Part shown: one piece after another, positions 29,532 through 37,564 of the stretch | Layout: each line of letters starts with the position of its first letter | Position numbering within the stretch: position 1 is the first letter of the stretch | NCBI RefSeq assembly: GCF_002577195.1 | Contig: NZ_NULG01000025.1 | Span: forward strand, 89,777-153,776 | Origin: Bacillus sp. AFS041924 | GTDB taxonomy: Bacteria; Bacillota; Bacilli; Bacillales; Bacillaceae_G | Length of the DNA: 64,000 nt | Direction of reading: 5' to 3' | Notes under the pieces: model-generated | What the model saw: only the letters and a program-made list of their open reading frames with translations | Databases searched by the model: none | Told to the model about the DNA's origin: nothing | Translations under genes and position numbers: made by a program

Positions 29532-30053
29532 ATGAATCGTAGTGAAGAACATGTAAATTTTCAAACTTTTTCAGGAAAAACAAAGCCAAATACATTTGAG
29601 GAATGCTTAAATCAATATTCTCGTATGATTAAAAACCTCATGAAGAAGCTACATATTTATAAAGATTTCGATGAATATTACCAAATTGGACAAATAGCAT
29701 TATGGATGGCTTATCAACAGTATCGAAGTGAAAAAGGGAACTTTTCCAGTTATGCATTTTTTACAGTTAGAGGGTATTTACTGAACGAGTTATCTAAGGC
29801 TATTAAATATGACGAGCACAATGTAGTTGTTGAACAAAATATTAAAGACGTAATCTATTGTGATGAGTCATTTCAAATTGAGGATTTTGTAAGCTTACTT
29901 GAAGGGATTTCCCCTCTACAGAAACGAATTTTAATTAGGCGTTTTTATTACAATCATGAGTTTTATCAAATAGCAAATTGTCTAAAAATGTACGAATCTA
30001 GTGTACGATCTAGTTATCGTTATGCATTGAAAAGATTAAGGGAGTCAAAATAG
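29532..30053 (+). CDS. Small sigma-70 family RNA polymerase sigma factor
   Basis: 173 aa. Region 2 covers about 25-95, with YSRMIKNLMKKLHIYKDFDEYYQIGQ and SYAFFTVRGYLLNEL-type segments as in SigH/ComX-like factors. Region 4 (about 115-170) shows LQKRILIRRFYYNHEFYQIA and a basic C-terminal helix (SYRYALKRLRESK). There is no anti-sigma gene next to it. The position head-to-head with comK suggests a link to competence, as in S. aureus SigH or streptococcal ComX, but that is inference. ATG 29532 is preceded by AGAAAGG. A terminator ends the gene. Confidence 0.82.
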   Translation: MNRSEEHVNFQTFSGKTKPNTFEECLNQYSRMIKNLMKKLHIYKDFDEYYQIGQIALWMAYQQYRSEKGNFSSYAFFTVRGYLLNELSKAIKYDEHNVVVEQNIKDVIYCDESFQIEDFVSLLEGISPLQKRILIRRFYYNHEFYQIANCLKMYESSVRSSYRYALKRLRESK

Positions 30054-30067
30054 ATTAAGAAAAATGG

Positions 30068-30106
30068 AGAAGTAATCTATTAAACGATTACTTCTACGTT
30101 TTTTGT
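30068..30106 (+). terminator. Sigma factor gene terminator
   Basis: GAAGTAATC / GATTACTTC stem with an 8-nt loop, followed by TACGTTTTTTG. Confidence 0.88.
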
Positions 30107-30669
30107 TCTTCTATCTTTGAAACCTCTTTGTAACCACAACTTTTATCCTACTCGTTTCACATTAAAAAATGCGTCATTTGAAATACATTATTTAACCTAT
30201 TTTAAATTCACTCTAGCTTTCTATTATCAAAATCATTATATTAAAATTTAAATATTTTACCAATTATTTTTCTGTGTTTCGACATTTTTTTAGCATTTGT
30301 CGAAATAATTTTACTGGTAATTTTTTCATTTATTTCAATTGTAAAAAAAAACCTTGATTTTCCTAATTTTTTTAACACAATTGAAACAATACTAATATAG
30401 TTGTTTTTTTTACTATTACAAATTCCTACAAACGATAAACTAAATTCGTTATATAATTGTTGTATAAATTTTTAAAATATTATAATAAATAATTATTAAA
30501 CACAACTTGAAAAGGACAAAACAATTGAGAGATTAGAACGCAAAACCACTGTTCTTAGTCGTATAAGTAGTGAAAAGGCACTAGTTTACTGTATTATTGA
30601 CTATTGAATGAACTAAGATAGCAGGGTTACCTAGGTATTTTATACCTTAATTATAGGAGGCTATATTCC
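30107..30669. other. Long upstream region of sinI
   Basis: About 560 bp without a gene. It contains the two Spo0A boxes at 30278-30304 and a SinR-like half site GTTCTTA at 30551-30557. A short in-frame stretch around 30505-30606 has no usable start codon. Confidence 0.55.
30278..30304. promoter_or_regulatory. Inverted pair of Spo0A boxes upstream of sinI
   Basis: TTCGACA at 30278-30284 and TGTCGAA at 30298-30304 are both exact 0A-box cores (TGTCGAA) in opposite orientation, 13 bp apart. In B. subtilis phosphorylated Spo0A activates sinI; the site is about 370 bp from the sinI start, so the promoter or a long leader lies between. Confidence 0.6.
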
Positions 30670-30807
30670 ATGTACAGTGAATTAGAAAGCAATACTGCCG
30701 AACTAAACTGGATCGACTTATTACTAGAATGCATTGAAGTAGGCATTAGTCCCGACGAAGTCCGGTCATTTCTTTACAATTGCGTTAAAGATTCATGTCA
30801 AAACTAG
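30670..30807 (+). CDS. sinI: SinR anti-repressor SinI
   Basis: 45 aa. The sequence around ELNWIDLLLECIEVGISPDE and VRSFL is the SinI-type dimerisation helix pair (compare EWVELMVEAKEANISPEEIRKYL-like B. subtilis SinI). SinI forms a heterodimer with SinR and releases it from DNA. It lies 62 bp before sinR on the same strand, as in B. subtilis. AGGAGG lies 9 nt before ATG 30670. The C-terminal tail is shorter than in B. subtilis SinI (57 aa) and contains three cysteines in the whole protein. Confidence 0.88.
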   Translation: MYSELESNTAELNWIDLLLECIEVGISPDEVRSFLYNCVKDSCQN

Positions 30808-30869
30808 GAGAACTACTCCACACTATGATATACTTTTTGTAATAGTCAAATAGATATGGAGTAGCTTAT

Positions 30870-31190
30870 ATGATTGGAGAACGAATTAAAAAACTACGTT
30901 TACAACATGGAATGTCACTTACAGAACTTGCAGAACGTGCTGGTATCGCTAAATCTTACATAAGTTCGATTGAACGAAATCTACAGAGCAATCCTTCAAT
31001 TCAAGTACTTGAAAAAATTGCTGGCGTCTTCAATACAACGGCAGAAAGCCTCCTGAAAGAAGATATTGACCCAACAAAGATGATTGATTCTGAATGGATG
31101 GCGATCCTTCAAGAAGCAATTAACTCAGGTATTCCGAAAGATGAGTTATTAAAATTTATTGAATTTAATAAGTATAAGCAAGGAAAATAA
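30870..31190 (+). CDS. sinR: Biofilm master repressor SinR
   Basis: 106 aa. The N-terminal XRE helix-turn-helix (1-65) has GERIKKLRLQHGMSLTELAERAGIAKSYISSIERN in the usual place. The C-terminal SinI-like dimerisation domain (about 72-105) shows DSEWMAILQEAINSGIPKDE. SinR represses matrix and exopolysaccharide operons by binding GTTCTYT-type repeats. Such palindromes lie at 34529-34544 and 60042-60057 in this window. It is co-transcribed with sinI and followed by a strong terminator. Start ATG 30870 has GGAGTAG upstream. Confidence 0.93.
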   Translation: MIGERIKKLRLQHGMSLTELAERAGIAKSYISSIERNLQSNPSIQVLEKIAGVFNTTAESLLKEDIDPTKMIDSEWMAILQEAINSGIPKDELLKFIEFNKYKQGK

Positions 31191-31233
31191 ACCTTCAGAT
31201 TAAAATGCTTTCATTTTAATCTAAAGGTTTTTT
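31190..31233 (+). terminator. sinI-sinR terminator
   Basis: AACCTTCAGATTAAAATG and its complement CATTTTAATCTAAAGGTT form a long stem followed by TTTT. Confidence 0.9.
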
Positions 31234-31237
31234 ACTA

Positions 31238-31277
31238 CAAAAAAATGAGCGTCCTAATTCTAGAACACCCATTTTTG
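31238..31277 (-). terminator. Terminator of the helical-protein operon
   Basis: On the minus strand AAAATGGGTGTTCT pairs imperfectly with AGGACGCTCATTTTT, just after the stop at 31281. Confidence 0.75.
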
Positions 31278-31280
31278 TAA

Positions 31281-32462
31281 TTATTTTTTTAAGTCATATT
31301 TTAATGAAATATTGTCAATATAACCAGCATCTTTACTTCCACTTCCAGACTTATCTTTAGAATATGTCAGTTTTAATACGTGTTTACCTGGTTGAATTGC
31401 AAGTTTTTCATTTGTCCAATGGTTATCTGTACCTGATTCATTAACTAGTACATTGCCATCTAATGAAATTGTTAAAACATCTTTATTTAGTTGTGAAAGA
31501 ACTAAATAATCAAAAGATAAGAATGCATTATATGCATTTTCCGGAACATCAATTGCAACTGTTGCAGTAGAAGTTTGGCCATGAGAAATATTATTGCTGA
31601 TTAAGTAATAGTCAGTTTGGCCATCTACTTTTGAATTAATTCTTTCCCAGTCACCAGTAATTGAAAATGGTGAGTTCGCACTTTCAAAGTCTGCTAGATA
31701 ACTATTTTGCGCAGTATATAATCCACCTGCTAAAGCATCTAAGTCATTAAGTGTATCGTTTTTAATATTTGTAGCTTTAGTAGCTAATGCTTTCGATTTT
31801 TTAAATTCTAATTCACTAGTTGCATCATTGATGATTTGTGTTACCTTATCAATTTGATCTTGTAAGTAAGCTTTTACTTGTTGATCAGCTGACGTTTTTT
31901 GCATATCAATTAATTGACCTAAAGTTACTTTAGCAGCATTAATTGCTTCTTCTAAATCATCAAGCGCTTTAGCTTGCTCAGCTGTAATTTTTTGTTGTCC
32001 ATTAGAGACTTGCGAACTGAAGTCTGGTTTTAATCCGTTAACTTCACCTTCTACTCCAGCAGTTGTTTGTGAATTTAATTGTGCTACTAACTGTGAAAAT
32101 TGACCAGGTGTATTTTGTTTAATACCAGGTAAAGCATTGTTGATCGCTTGTATATGCTCATCTGATTGACCATTAATTGTATTAACACCAGTTTGCTCTA
32201 GTTCACTTTGCTTATTATTCACGCCATTTTCAGTATCAGAAACTAATGCATTTAAGTTATTCTTTAATGCACCAACTGCATCTGCAGTTTTAGTACCTAA
32301 AGTACTGCTTATAGATGACTTTGCATCATTTAATAATTGAGAGGCATAGTTTGTAAATAATTCCCCGGCATTAGTAGATGCAAATGCCAAACCCGACGAT
32401 GTTACGATTCCAGCAGTTAGTAATCCAACTGCAATTTTCTTTTTAATAGACTTTTTTTTCAT
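31281..32462 (-). CDS. Secreted helical protein with a C-terminal beta-sandwich domain
   Basis: 393 aa, not recognised. The signal peptide ends at LAFASTNAGEL, a string also found in the protein at 33719. Residues 30-265 are predicted amphipathic helix with little Pro or Gly, including LDDLEEAINAAKVTLGQLID and QIDKVTQIINDATSELE. This part aligns loosely with the C-terminal half of the 33719 protein, so the two are probably paralogues. The last 125 residues (WERINSKVDG to ISLKYDLKK) look like a jelly-roll, carbohydrate-binding-type fold. Start ATG 32462 follows GGAGGCACGAAGGA; an ATG six codons upstream has no ribosome site. It is the last gene of a four-gene operon with a signal peptidase. 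Confidence 0.75.
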   Translation of the reverse strand: MKKKSIKKKIAVGLLTAGIVTSSGLAFASTNAGELFTNYASQLLNDAKSSISSTLGTKTADAVGALKNNLNALVSDTENGVNNKQSELEQTGVNTINGQSDEHIQAINNALPGIKQNTPGQFSQLVAQLNSQTTAGVEGEVNGLKPDFSSQVSNGQQKITAEQAKALDDLEEAINAAKVTLGQLIDMQKTSADQQVKAYLQDQIDKVTQIINDATSELEFKKSKALATKATNIKNDTLNDLDALAGGLYTAQNSYLADFESANSPFSITGDWERINSKVDGQTDYYLISNNISHGQTSTATVAIDVPENAYNAFLSFDYLVLSQLNKDVLTISLDGNVLVNESGTDNHWTNEKLAIQPGKHVLKLTYSKDKSGSGSKDAGYIDNISLKYDLKK

Positions 32463-32488
32463 TTTCCTTCGTGCCTCCATTAGACAGA

Positions 32489-33061
32489 TTACACTTTAAG
32501 TGGTTTTGCAATTTTATGAATAGGTAGTATTGAAATAAGAACATATCCTTTAATATCTTCAATAGGTATAAATCCAAAATCTTTACTTCGACTATCGAAG
32601 CTGATTCCCGGTTCTCGATTATCACCAACAACAAACAAGTTGTTTTTAGGAACCTTTATTTTTTCCATATCTTCAGAAGTCCCGTTCGTCGAAATTTCAG
32701 GAACTGGCTGATTATTCACATAAATAATTCCATTCTTTATAAAAACTGTGTCCCCTGGAAGTCCAATTATTCGTTTTACAACATCGAACCCTTCCTCTTT
32801 TAACTTCATAATCGCTACATCTCCAAGTTCAGGATCATGAGTAAAACGAGCTAATTTATTCACGAAGACTATATCCCCATCATTTAAAGTAGGGTACATT
32901 GAAAATCCCCTTACTTTAGTAAGTCCAACCGTATTTAGTAAAATGACTAAAAGAACACTTAAAATTAGAAAGAACTTCATCCATTCAATTAGCGACTGAC
33001 TAAAAGTTTTTGCATTTTTATCATCCAATGTTTTTGGTTCTTCAACTTTTGAAGCATTCAT
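32489..33061 (-). CDS. Type I signal peptidase, Lys-type, operon-specific
   Basis: 190 aa. S26 family signal peptidase with one N-terminal membrane segment (about 27-47). The catalytic Ser is in GFSMYPTL and the catalytic Lys in DVVKRIIGLPGD; box E is VVGDNREPGISFDSR. It has a Ser-Lys dyad, unlike the Ser-His SipW type at 60709. Its ATG overlaps the stop of the upstream gene (TAATG). Being enclosed by three genes for secreted proteins makes it the likely processing enzyme of those proteins, which is inference. A general housekeeping role is also possible. Confidence 0.93.
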   Translation of the reverse strand: MNASKVEEPKTLDDKNAKTFSQSLIEWMKFFLILSVLLVILLNTVGLTKVRGFSMYPTLNDGDIVFVNKLARFTHDPELGDVAIMKLKEEGFDVVKRIIGLPGDTVFIKNGIIYVNNQPVPEISTNGTSEDMEKIKVPKNNLFVVGDNREPGISFDSRSKDFGFIPIEDIKGYVLISILPIHKIAKPLKV

Positions 33062-33633
33062 TACTGTTGACCTTCCTCGCTAGCCTGACCTTGGTTGTTT
33101 GTATCTTGTGAATCATCATTTTTCGAGTTTGATGTTTCATTTTTATTCGTATTATTTGAGTTCACTTTAGGAACTTGCTGATTCATTTCTTCTTTTGCTC
33201 GTTCCTCGGCGTTTTGTATAATTTTATCAATTTTCGCTTTTGCTTCTTGTACATCTTTTTCATTCTTACTATCTATTTGCTGAATTAATTGATCTCCATA
33301 TTTTTGAAGCTCTTCTTGTGATTCTAAGCTTTTTTGTGTTGCATATTTTTGTATTTCTTCAGCTGATTCCTTCGCATTCTTTTGCACTTCTTGGATTAAG
33401 CGTGCTTTTTGCTTAGTAGATTCCGCTTCCGTCATTCCAATAATATAATCACTTGCTTGTTTAGTTTGTTGGCTTGTCCATGCAGTCATTGCTGCAGGTA
33501 AATTCGTATCGGCAAATGAGAACGTTGTTGCGAGGAGTAATCCACCACTTAACGTAACAGATCCAATTAAAAGCTTTTTAAATTTTTTGGAGATCCATGT
33601 TTGTTTTTCTGTTTTTTCAGTACGATTCTGCAT
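33061..33633 (-). CDS. Secreted charged helical protein
   Basis: 190 aa, not recognised. A basic N-terminus and hydrophobic segment (about 20-40) end at SFADTN, a probable signal peptidase site. The mature part is one long highly charged helix (residues 60-150), rich in Lys, Glu and Gln, with heptad-like patterns such as RLIQEVQKNAKESAEEIQKY. The C-terminus is an Asn/Ser/Gln-rich tail (150-190). It is translationally coupled to the signal peptidase gene. Start ATG 33633 has AGGAGG upstream. A coiled-coil fibre or spacer role is possible. Confidence 0.7.
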   Translation of the reverse strand: MQNRTEKTEKQTWISKKFKKLLIGSVTLSGGLLLATTFSFADTNLPAAMTAWTSQQTKQASDYIIGMTEAESTKQKARLIQEVQKNAKESAEEIQKYATQKSLESQEELQKYGDQLIQQIDSKNEKDVQEAKAKIDKIIQNAEERAKEEMNQQVPKVNSNNTNKNETSNSKNDDSQDTNNQGQASEEGQQ

Positions 33634-33718
33634 AATTTACCTCCTAATGACTACATGAAAAAAACAAACTTTTTAATATTTGTAATATAAAGGTCACTTT
33701 TAAACAATATTAATATTT

Positions 33719-34489
33719 TTATTTATTAATAGCGTCTACTAAATCTTTCATTTCTTTCGTTGCATCGTTAATAGTTTTTGTTTGTGTATCTTCTAAAGTT
33801 TTGATTGCAGCTTCTTTTTGCGCATTAATTTCAGCTTTTAATGAAGTTTCAATACGATTAATTTCCGAAGATAAGTGTTCTAGAACAACTTTCTCAGAAT
33901 CTGATGCTTGAGTACTAATTAATGTATTGATTTCTGCTTTTGCATCTTGGATTTTTTGTGTTAAAGTGTTCACAGCTGTAGTACGAGACGAATTTAAATT
34001 AGATTGAAGTTTTGAATCTGCACCTTTAGCAACCGCTGAAAGTTGTGCGTTAAAGCTACTATTTAAAGTATCTGCTAATGCATTTAAATCAGATGTCGTT
34101 TTATCATTTGTTGTTGAAGTATAGTTAGCAAAATCAGCTGGAATGCTCATGTTTAAAGCAGCTAATGCATCAGAAATTGCAGTAAGATGCTCGTTTAGTG
34201 CTGCACTAATTTGCTGATTTGCGAACTTTGTTTGAGCTTCCCCTACTAATTCGATATTGTTTGCAGCGTCAACTTTATAGTTATTTACATTTGTTTTCAT
34301 ATCCGCAACAGAAGAATCATAATTTGATTTATATGATGTAGAAAGCTCTGATTTTGCGTCAGTAGTTTTCCCGTTAGCCCAGTTCGTTAATAACTCACCT
34401 GCATTAGTACTAGCAAATGCAATTCCCCCAGAAATTACTAAACCAGCAGATACTATACCAATTACTACTTTACTCTTAACCTTTTTCAT
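33719..34489 (-). CDS. Secreted amphipathic-helix protein
   Basis: 256 aa, not recognised. The signal peptide ends near GIAFASTNAGELLTNWAN. The mature protein is almost entirely predicted helix, rich in Ala, Asn, Ser, Thr and Lys, without Cys, and with almost no Pro. Its pattern recalls apolipoprotein-like repeats. Segments such as LTQKIQDAKAEINTLIST resemble the 31281 protein. It is the first gene of the operon. Start ATG 34489 has AAGGAGAG upstream; a longer reading frame (to 34585) would run through the promoter and the SinR-like palindrome. Promoter and operator are listed separately. Confidence 0.75.
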   Translation of the reverse strand: MKKVKSKVVIGIVSAGLVISGGIAFASTNAGELLTNWANGKTTDAKSELSTSYKSNYDSSVADMKTNVNNYKVDAANNIELVGEAQTKFANQQISAALNEHLTAISDALAALNMSIPADFANYTSTTNDKTTSDLNALADTLNSSFNAQLSAVAKGADSKLQSNLNSSRTTAVNTLTQKIQDAKAEINTLISTQASDSEKVVLEHLSSEINRIETSLKAEINAQKEAAIKTLEDTQTKTINDATKEMKDLVDAINK

Positions 34490-34528
34490 TTCTTTCTCTC
34501 TCCTTAGTATATATATGGATTGTAATTT

Positions 34529-34544
34529 GTTCTTCAGTAAGAAC
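34529..34544. promoter_or_regulatory. SinR-type operator of the helical-protein operon
   Basis: Perfect palindrome GTTCTTCAGTAAGAAC (6-4-6 geometry), 40 bp before the start codon at 34489 and 12 bp downstream of the -10 box at 34557-34562. The known SinR operator is GTTCTCT...AGAGAAC with the same arrangement. Confidence 0.65.
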
Positions 34545-34556
34545 GAATACAACTTA

Positions 34557-34585
34557 ACTATACAAAAGACCAAATAATCTAACAA
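34557..34585 (-). promoter_or_regulatory. Promoter of the helical-protein operon
   Basis: On the minus strand TTGTTA (34580-34585), a 17-bp spacer and TATAGT (34557-34562). A Spo0A-box core TGTCGAA lies upstream at 34625-34631 (written TTCGACA on the plus strand). Confidence 0.5.
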
Positions 34586-34631
34586 TTACGCTAAACACTT
34601 AAATAAACTGTTTTTTCTTTTAAATTCGACA

Positions 34632-35263
34632 TATTCCTTGTCTTTTTATATCGATAATTGTTTATTTTTAATGTATATTGTCGCTATCTGAAGTTAAAAC
34701 GTATCTTTTTGTCTATTATTCTGCCATTCATTACTTTGTACCTAATCAAACTAGTTATTCATACCCACTAACTACACTGATTATTTTCCTATTTTTGGAT
34801 AATCAAAAAATATAAAATTCAAAATGCGAGGACTTCACTAAAAATATAGGAATATATACACACCCTTAAAAGTTTCACTTATATACAAAATCCCTTTTAC
34901 GTCCTCATCTGTTTTTGTAATATATATAGTTTATGTATAAAAATATAGAGCTATATTATGAAATCTCAAATTGAAAGAACCACACAGCCTCTTGTGGTTT
35001 TTTCGCTACAAATTGTGTTGCAGGTAGCTATATAAAATAAATAGTTAACGTAATTAAGTTCTAAGAAAGTTTATTGAAGTTGAATAACAAACAATTATAC
35101 CGTTAATCCTATTAAAATAGTCTACTTGTAAGACATAAATAGCCAATACTATTCAATTGCTATAGACCTGCAATTAGATAATTTCCACTAATCTACTATC
35201 ACCATAATAGATTAGAGCCATAATATATTACATAAATTAAAAGCAATTGGAGATGTTAAATTA
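34632..35263. other. Non-coding region upstream of the beta-helix protein gene
   Basis: Over 600 bp without a gene. Features are an inverted repeat GAGGAC (34828-34833) / GTCCTC (34901-34906) enclosing 67 nt and followed by a TGTTTTTG run, and a hairpin terminator at 34978-35003. A SinR-like heptamer AAAGAAC lies at 34974-34980. Confidence 0.55.
34978..35003 (+). terminator. Orphan terminator upstream of the beta-helix gene
   Basis: AACCACA / TGTGGTT stem, then TTTTTTC, on the plus strand. No gene ends here, so it is either a leader attenuator for the gene at 35264 or the end of an unseen small RNA. Confidence 0.6.
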
Positions 35264-37504
35264 TTGAAAAAAACATTATTTCTATTTATTGGTGCAATAT
35301 TATTGCTTGCTATCGTAATAGGTAATGTTGTTGCAACTAAAAATCCACAGAACTCGATCCAAAGCGTTGCTAAAACACCCCAAGCAAATGTAGTTAGCCT
35401 TAAGTCTCTATCATTTAATTCATCAAACTACGCATTTACCAAAATTAATAAAACTCAACAAGTAAAAGTCATAGCTACTTATTCAAATCAAACTAAAAAG
35501 GACGTCACAAATTCAGTTAAATATACGGTCTCAAACAAGTTAGTAGCATCAATTAGTAATACTGGTCTAATAAAGTCTATAGGTAATGGGACGACCACTT
35601 TAACGGCTAATCTGAATGGTGTAGTTGCAACTACTACTATTACGGTTAATACTGCCGTCCCTCCTGTTAAAACATTAGTTTCTTTAAATATTGTTCCAAG
35701 TAGTCTTGATCTAGCTACAAACCAATCTAAGTCACTTGTCGTACAAGCTAACTATTCAGATCAATCAGTTGTTAACGTAACCTCTCAAAGTGCATTCTCC
35801 TCATCTAACCAAAACGTAGCAACTGTAAATACTTCAGGTGTTGTAACGACTACTACTGCAGGATCAACTACTATTACCGCTAGCTTCGGTGGCTTAACCC
35901 AATCAATTCTAGTAAACGTCTCAAACCAAACTGGACAAGTTAGTGTTAAAAATTTTGGCGCAGTTGGTAATGGTACAACGGATGACACAGCAGCTTTTCA
36001 GTCAGCAATTGATTATCTCGGCAAAAGAGGTGGAGGTACTGTATTTGTTCCTGCAGGCACTTATAGCTTGAAACCAATCTTTTTAAAACCATTTGTAAGC
36101 ATAGTTGGCGAAAATCGTGACACTGTTACTTTAAAATTATCCGATACAAGTGGGTCAGGGTATTATCGTGTCATAACAATGGCAAATGATACAAAAATAC
36201 AAAATATCACTTGTGACGGAAATGCCAAAAAGCATCCGGATGGCATTGAGCATATGCATTGTATTTTTGCATTTGATGCAGATCGTATTGTAATTGATAA
36301 TAATCGATTAATTAATGCTGTTGCAGATGGAATTTCAATTTCAGGTTCAACACTTGCAAGTGATGATGTAACAATTTCAAATAATATTTTAGAAAATAAT
36401 GGTCGTTCAAATATAGTAATCGAACAGGCAAATCATTTGAAAATCTTTAATAACATTAGTACAAGCACAATTGGTCGTCCTGCTTTACACTTTGAACCGT
36501 GGGAAGAAATGAATTTTGATGATGCAAAAATATACAACAATACCTTTTCATCGAATGCAACAGATGGGGCATACTGTATTCAGCTTGAAGGTGGGAAAAA
36601 TGATAACAACTACTTCAATCATGTAGAATTCAATCATAATAAGGTGACTTGTACGACTGGTGGATTTTTAGTAATGGAAACAAATGGCGCAAAAATTCAC
36701 GATAATGATATAAATGTTGAACAATTCTTTATTTGGATAAAAAACAAAGATCTAGAAGTGTACAATAATACAATTCATACTGAGGAAGGTTTTAGAGTAG
36801 AAGGCACTTGGGGGATCAATTCAATCAATACTCAAGTTTACGATAATGTGGTCTCTACAAATCAGAATGCAGTTACGATTGTTGCTGGGGCAGAAGGTAC
36901 TAAATTTATGAGAAATTCTTTCACTGGTAATGGTACTGGCGCAGCCGTTTACACTTTTGCATCCGTGACGGATATAAAAAATACTTCTTTTATTAATAAT
37001 ACGTTTACGAATTTTGATACCGGAATTGTCACTGATTATAATGTTTACGATGTTCTAAAAGTAGACGGACTAATCATTCAGGGCAATACTTTTAAAAATA
37101 TTAACTCTTATGGGGTAAATATTAAAGGAACAACGAAAAATGTCACAGTAGACCAAAATACTTTCACAGGAGTTTCTGGTGTTTCGATCATTGTTCAGGA
37201 TGGGCCTATGTCTAGTGTAAAAATAACAAACAATACTATTTCCTCTGGTAAAAATGGTATTTATCAAACGGCTAGTGGAAAAAAAGGCTCATTATCAGGA
37301 TTAATTATTTCAGGAAATCATATTTCCTACACTACGGATAAAGGTGATGCATGGCACATTGGCGCAGCGATTGAACTTGATCAAAACACCACTCCTCCAA
37401 CAAATGTCTCCATTATTAATAACACATTGACCGGTAATGCGGTTAATAAAATTACTGTCCCAAAAGTTTTACTTCCTTTTGTTCAAAATAATATCTTCAA
37501 CTAA
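35264..37504 (+). CDS. Secreted right-handed beta-helix protein with Big2 domains
   Basis: 746 aa. A membrane-spanning signal segment (1-24) precedes two Big2-type Ig-like domains (about 47-128 and 138-220). The C-terminal 500 residues are a right-handed parallel beta-helix of the pectate-lyase-3 type, starting at VKNFGAVGNGTTDDTAAFQSAI, with many NN ladder turns such as IYNNTFSS and IINNTLTG. Such proteins cut or modify polysaccharides; the nearby glycopolymer locus offers a possible substrate, but that is inference. The start is TTG 35264 with TTGGAGAT upstream. It is monocistronic and convergent with the LCP gene at 37565. Confidence 0.85.
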   Translation: MKKTLFLFIGAILLLAIVIGNVVATKNPQNSIQSVAKTPQANVVSLKSLSFNSSNYAFTKINKTQQVKVIATYSNQTKKDVTNSVKYTVSNKLVASISNTGLIKSIGNGTTTLTANLNGVVATTTITVNTAVPPVKTLVSLNIVPSSLDLATNQSKSLVVQANYSDQSVVNVTSQSAFSSSNQNVATVNTSGVVTTTTAGSTTITASFGGLTQSILVNVSNQTGQVSVKNFGAVGNGTTDDTAAFQSAIDYLGKRGGGTVFVPAGTYSLKPIFLKPFVSIVGENRDTVTLKLSDTSGSGYYRVITMANDTKIQNITCDGNAKKHPDGIEHMHCIFAFDADRIVIDNNRLINAVADGISISGSTLASDDVTISNNILENNGRSNIVIEQANHLKIFNNISTSTIGRPALHFEPWEEMNFDDAKIYNNTFSSNATDGAYCIQLEGGKNDNNYFNHVEFNHNKVTCTTGGFLVMETNGAKIHDNDINVEQFFIWIKNKDLEVYNNTIHTEEGFRVEGTWGINSINTQVYDNVVSTNQNAVTIVAGAEGTKFMRNSFTGNGTGAAVYTFASVTDIKNTSFINNTFTNFDTGIVTDYNVYDVLKVDGLIIQGNTFKNINSYGVNIKGTTKNVTVDQNTFTGVSGVSIIVQDGPMSSVKITNNTISSGKNGIYQTASGKKGSLSGLIISGNHISYTTDKGDAWHIGAAIELDQNTTPPTNVSIINNTLTGNAVNKITVPKVLLPFVQNNIFN

Positions 37505-37522
37505 TGATAATTTGGACAAGCT

Positions 37523-37555
37523 AAAAAAGCGAGATTACTAGTCTCGCTTTTTTTA
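37523..37555. terminator. Bidirectional terminator
   Basis: AAAAAGCGAGA / TCTCGCTTTTT stem with a 7-nt loop and T runs on both strands, between convergent genes. Confidence 0.88.
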
Positions 37556-37564
37556 TCTATACTT

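Noticed and set aside
30505-30606. Open stretch before sinI reading ...RLERKTTVLSRISSEK...
   Set aside because: It has no ATG, GTG or TTG start and follows a stop codon closely.
34828-34906. Riboswitch in the inverted repeat upstream of the beta-helix gene
   Set aside because: The stem is only 6 bp with a 67-nt AT-rich loop and no recognised consensus; kept only as part of an intergenic note.
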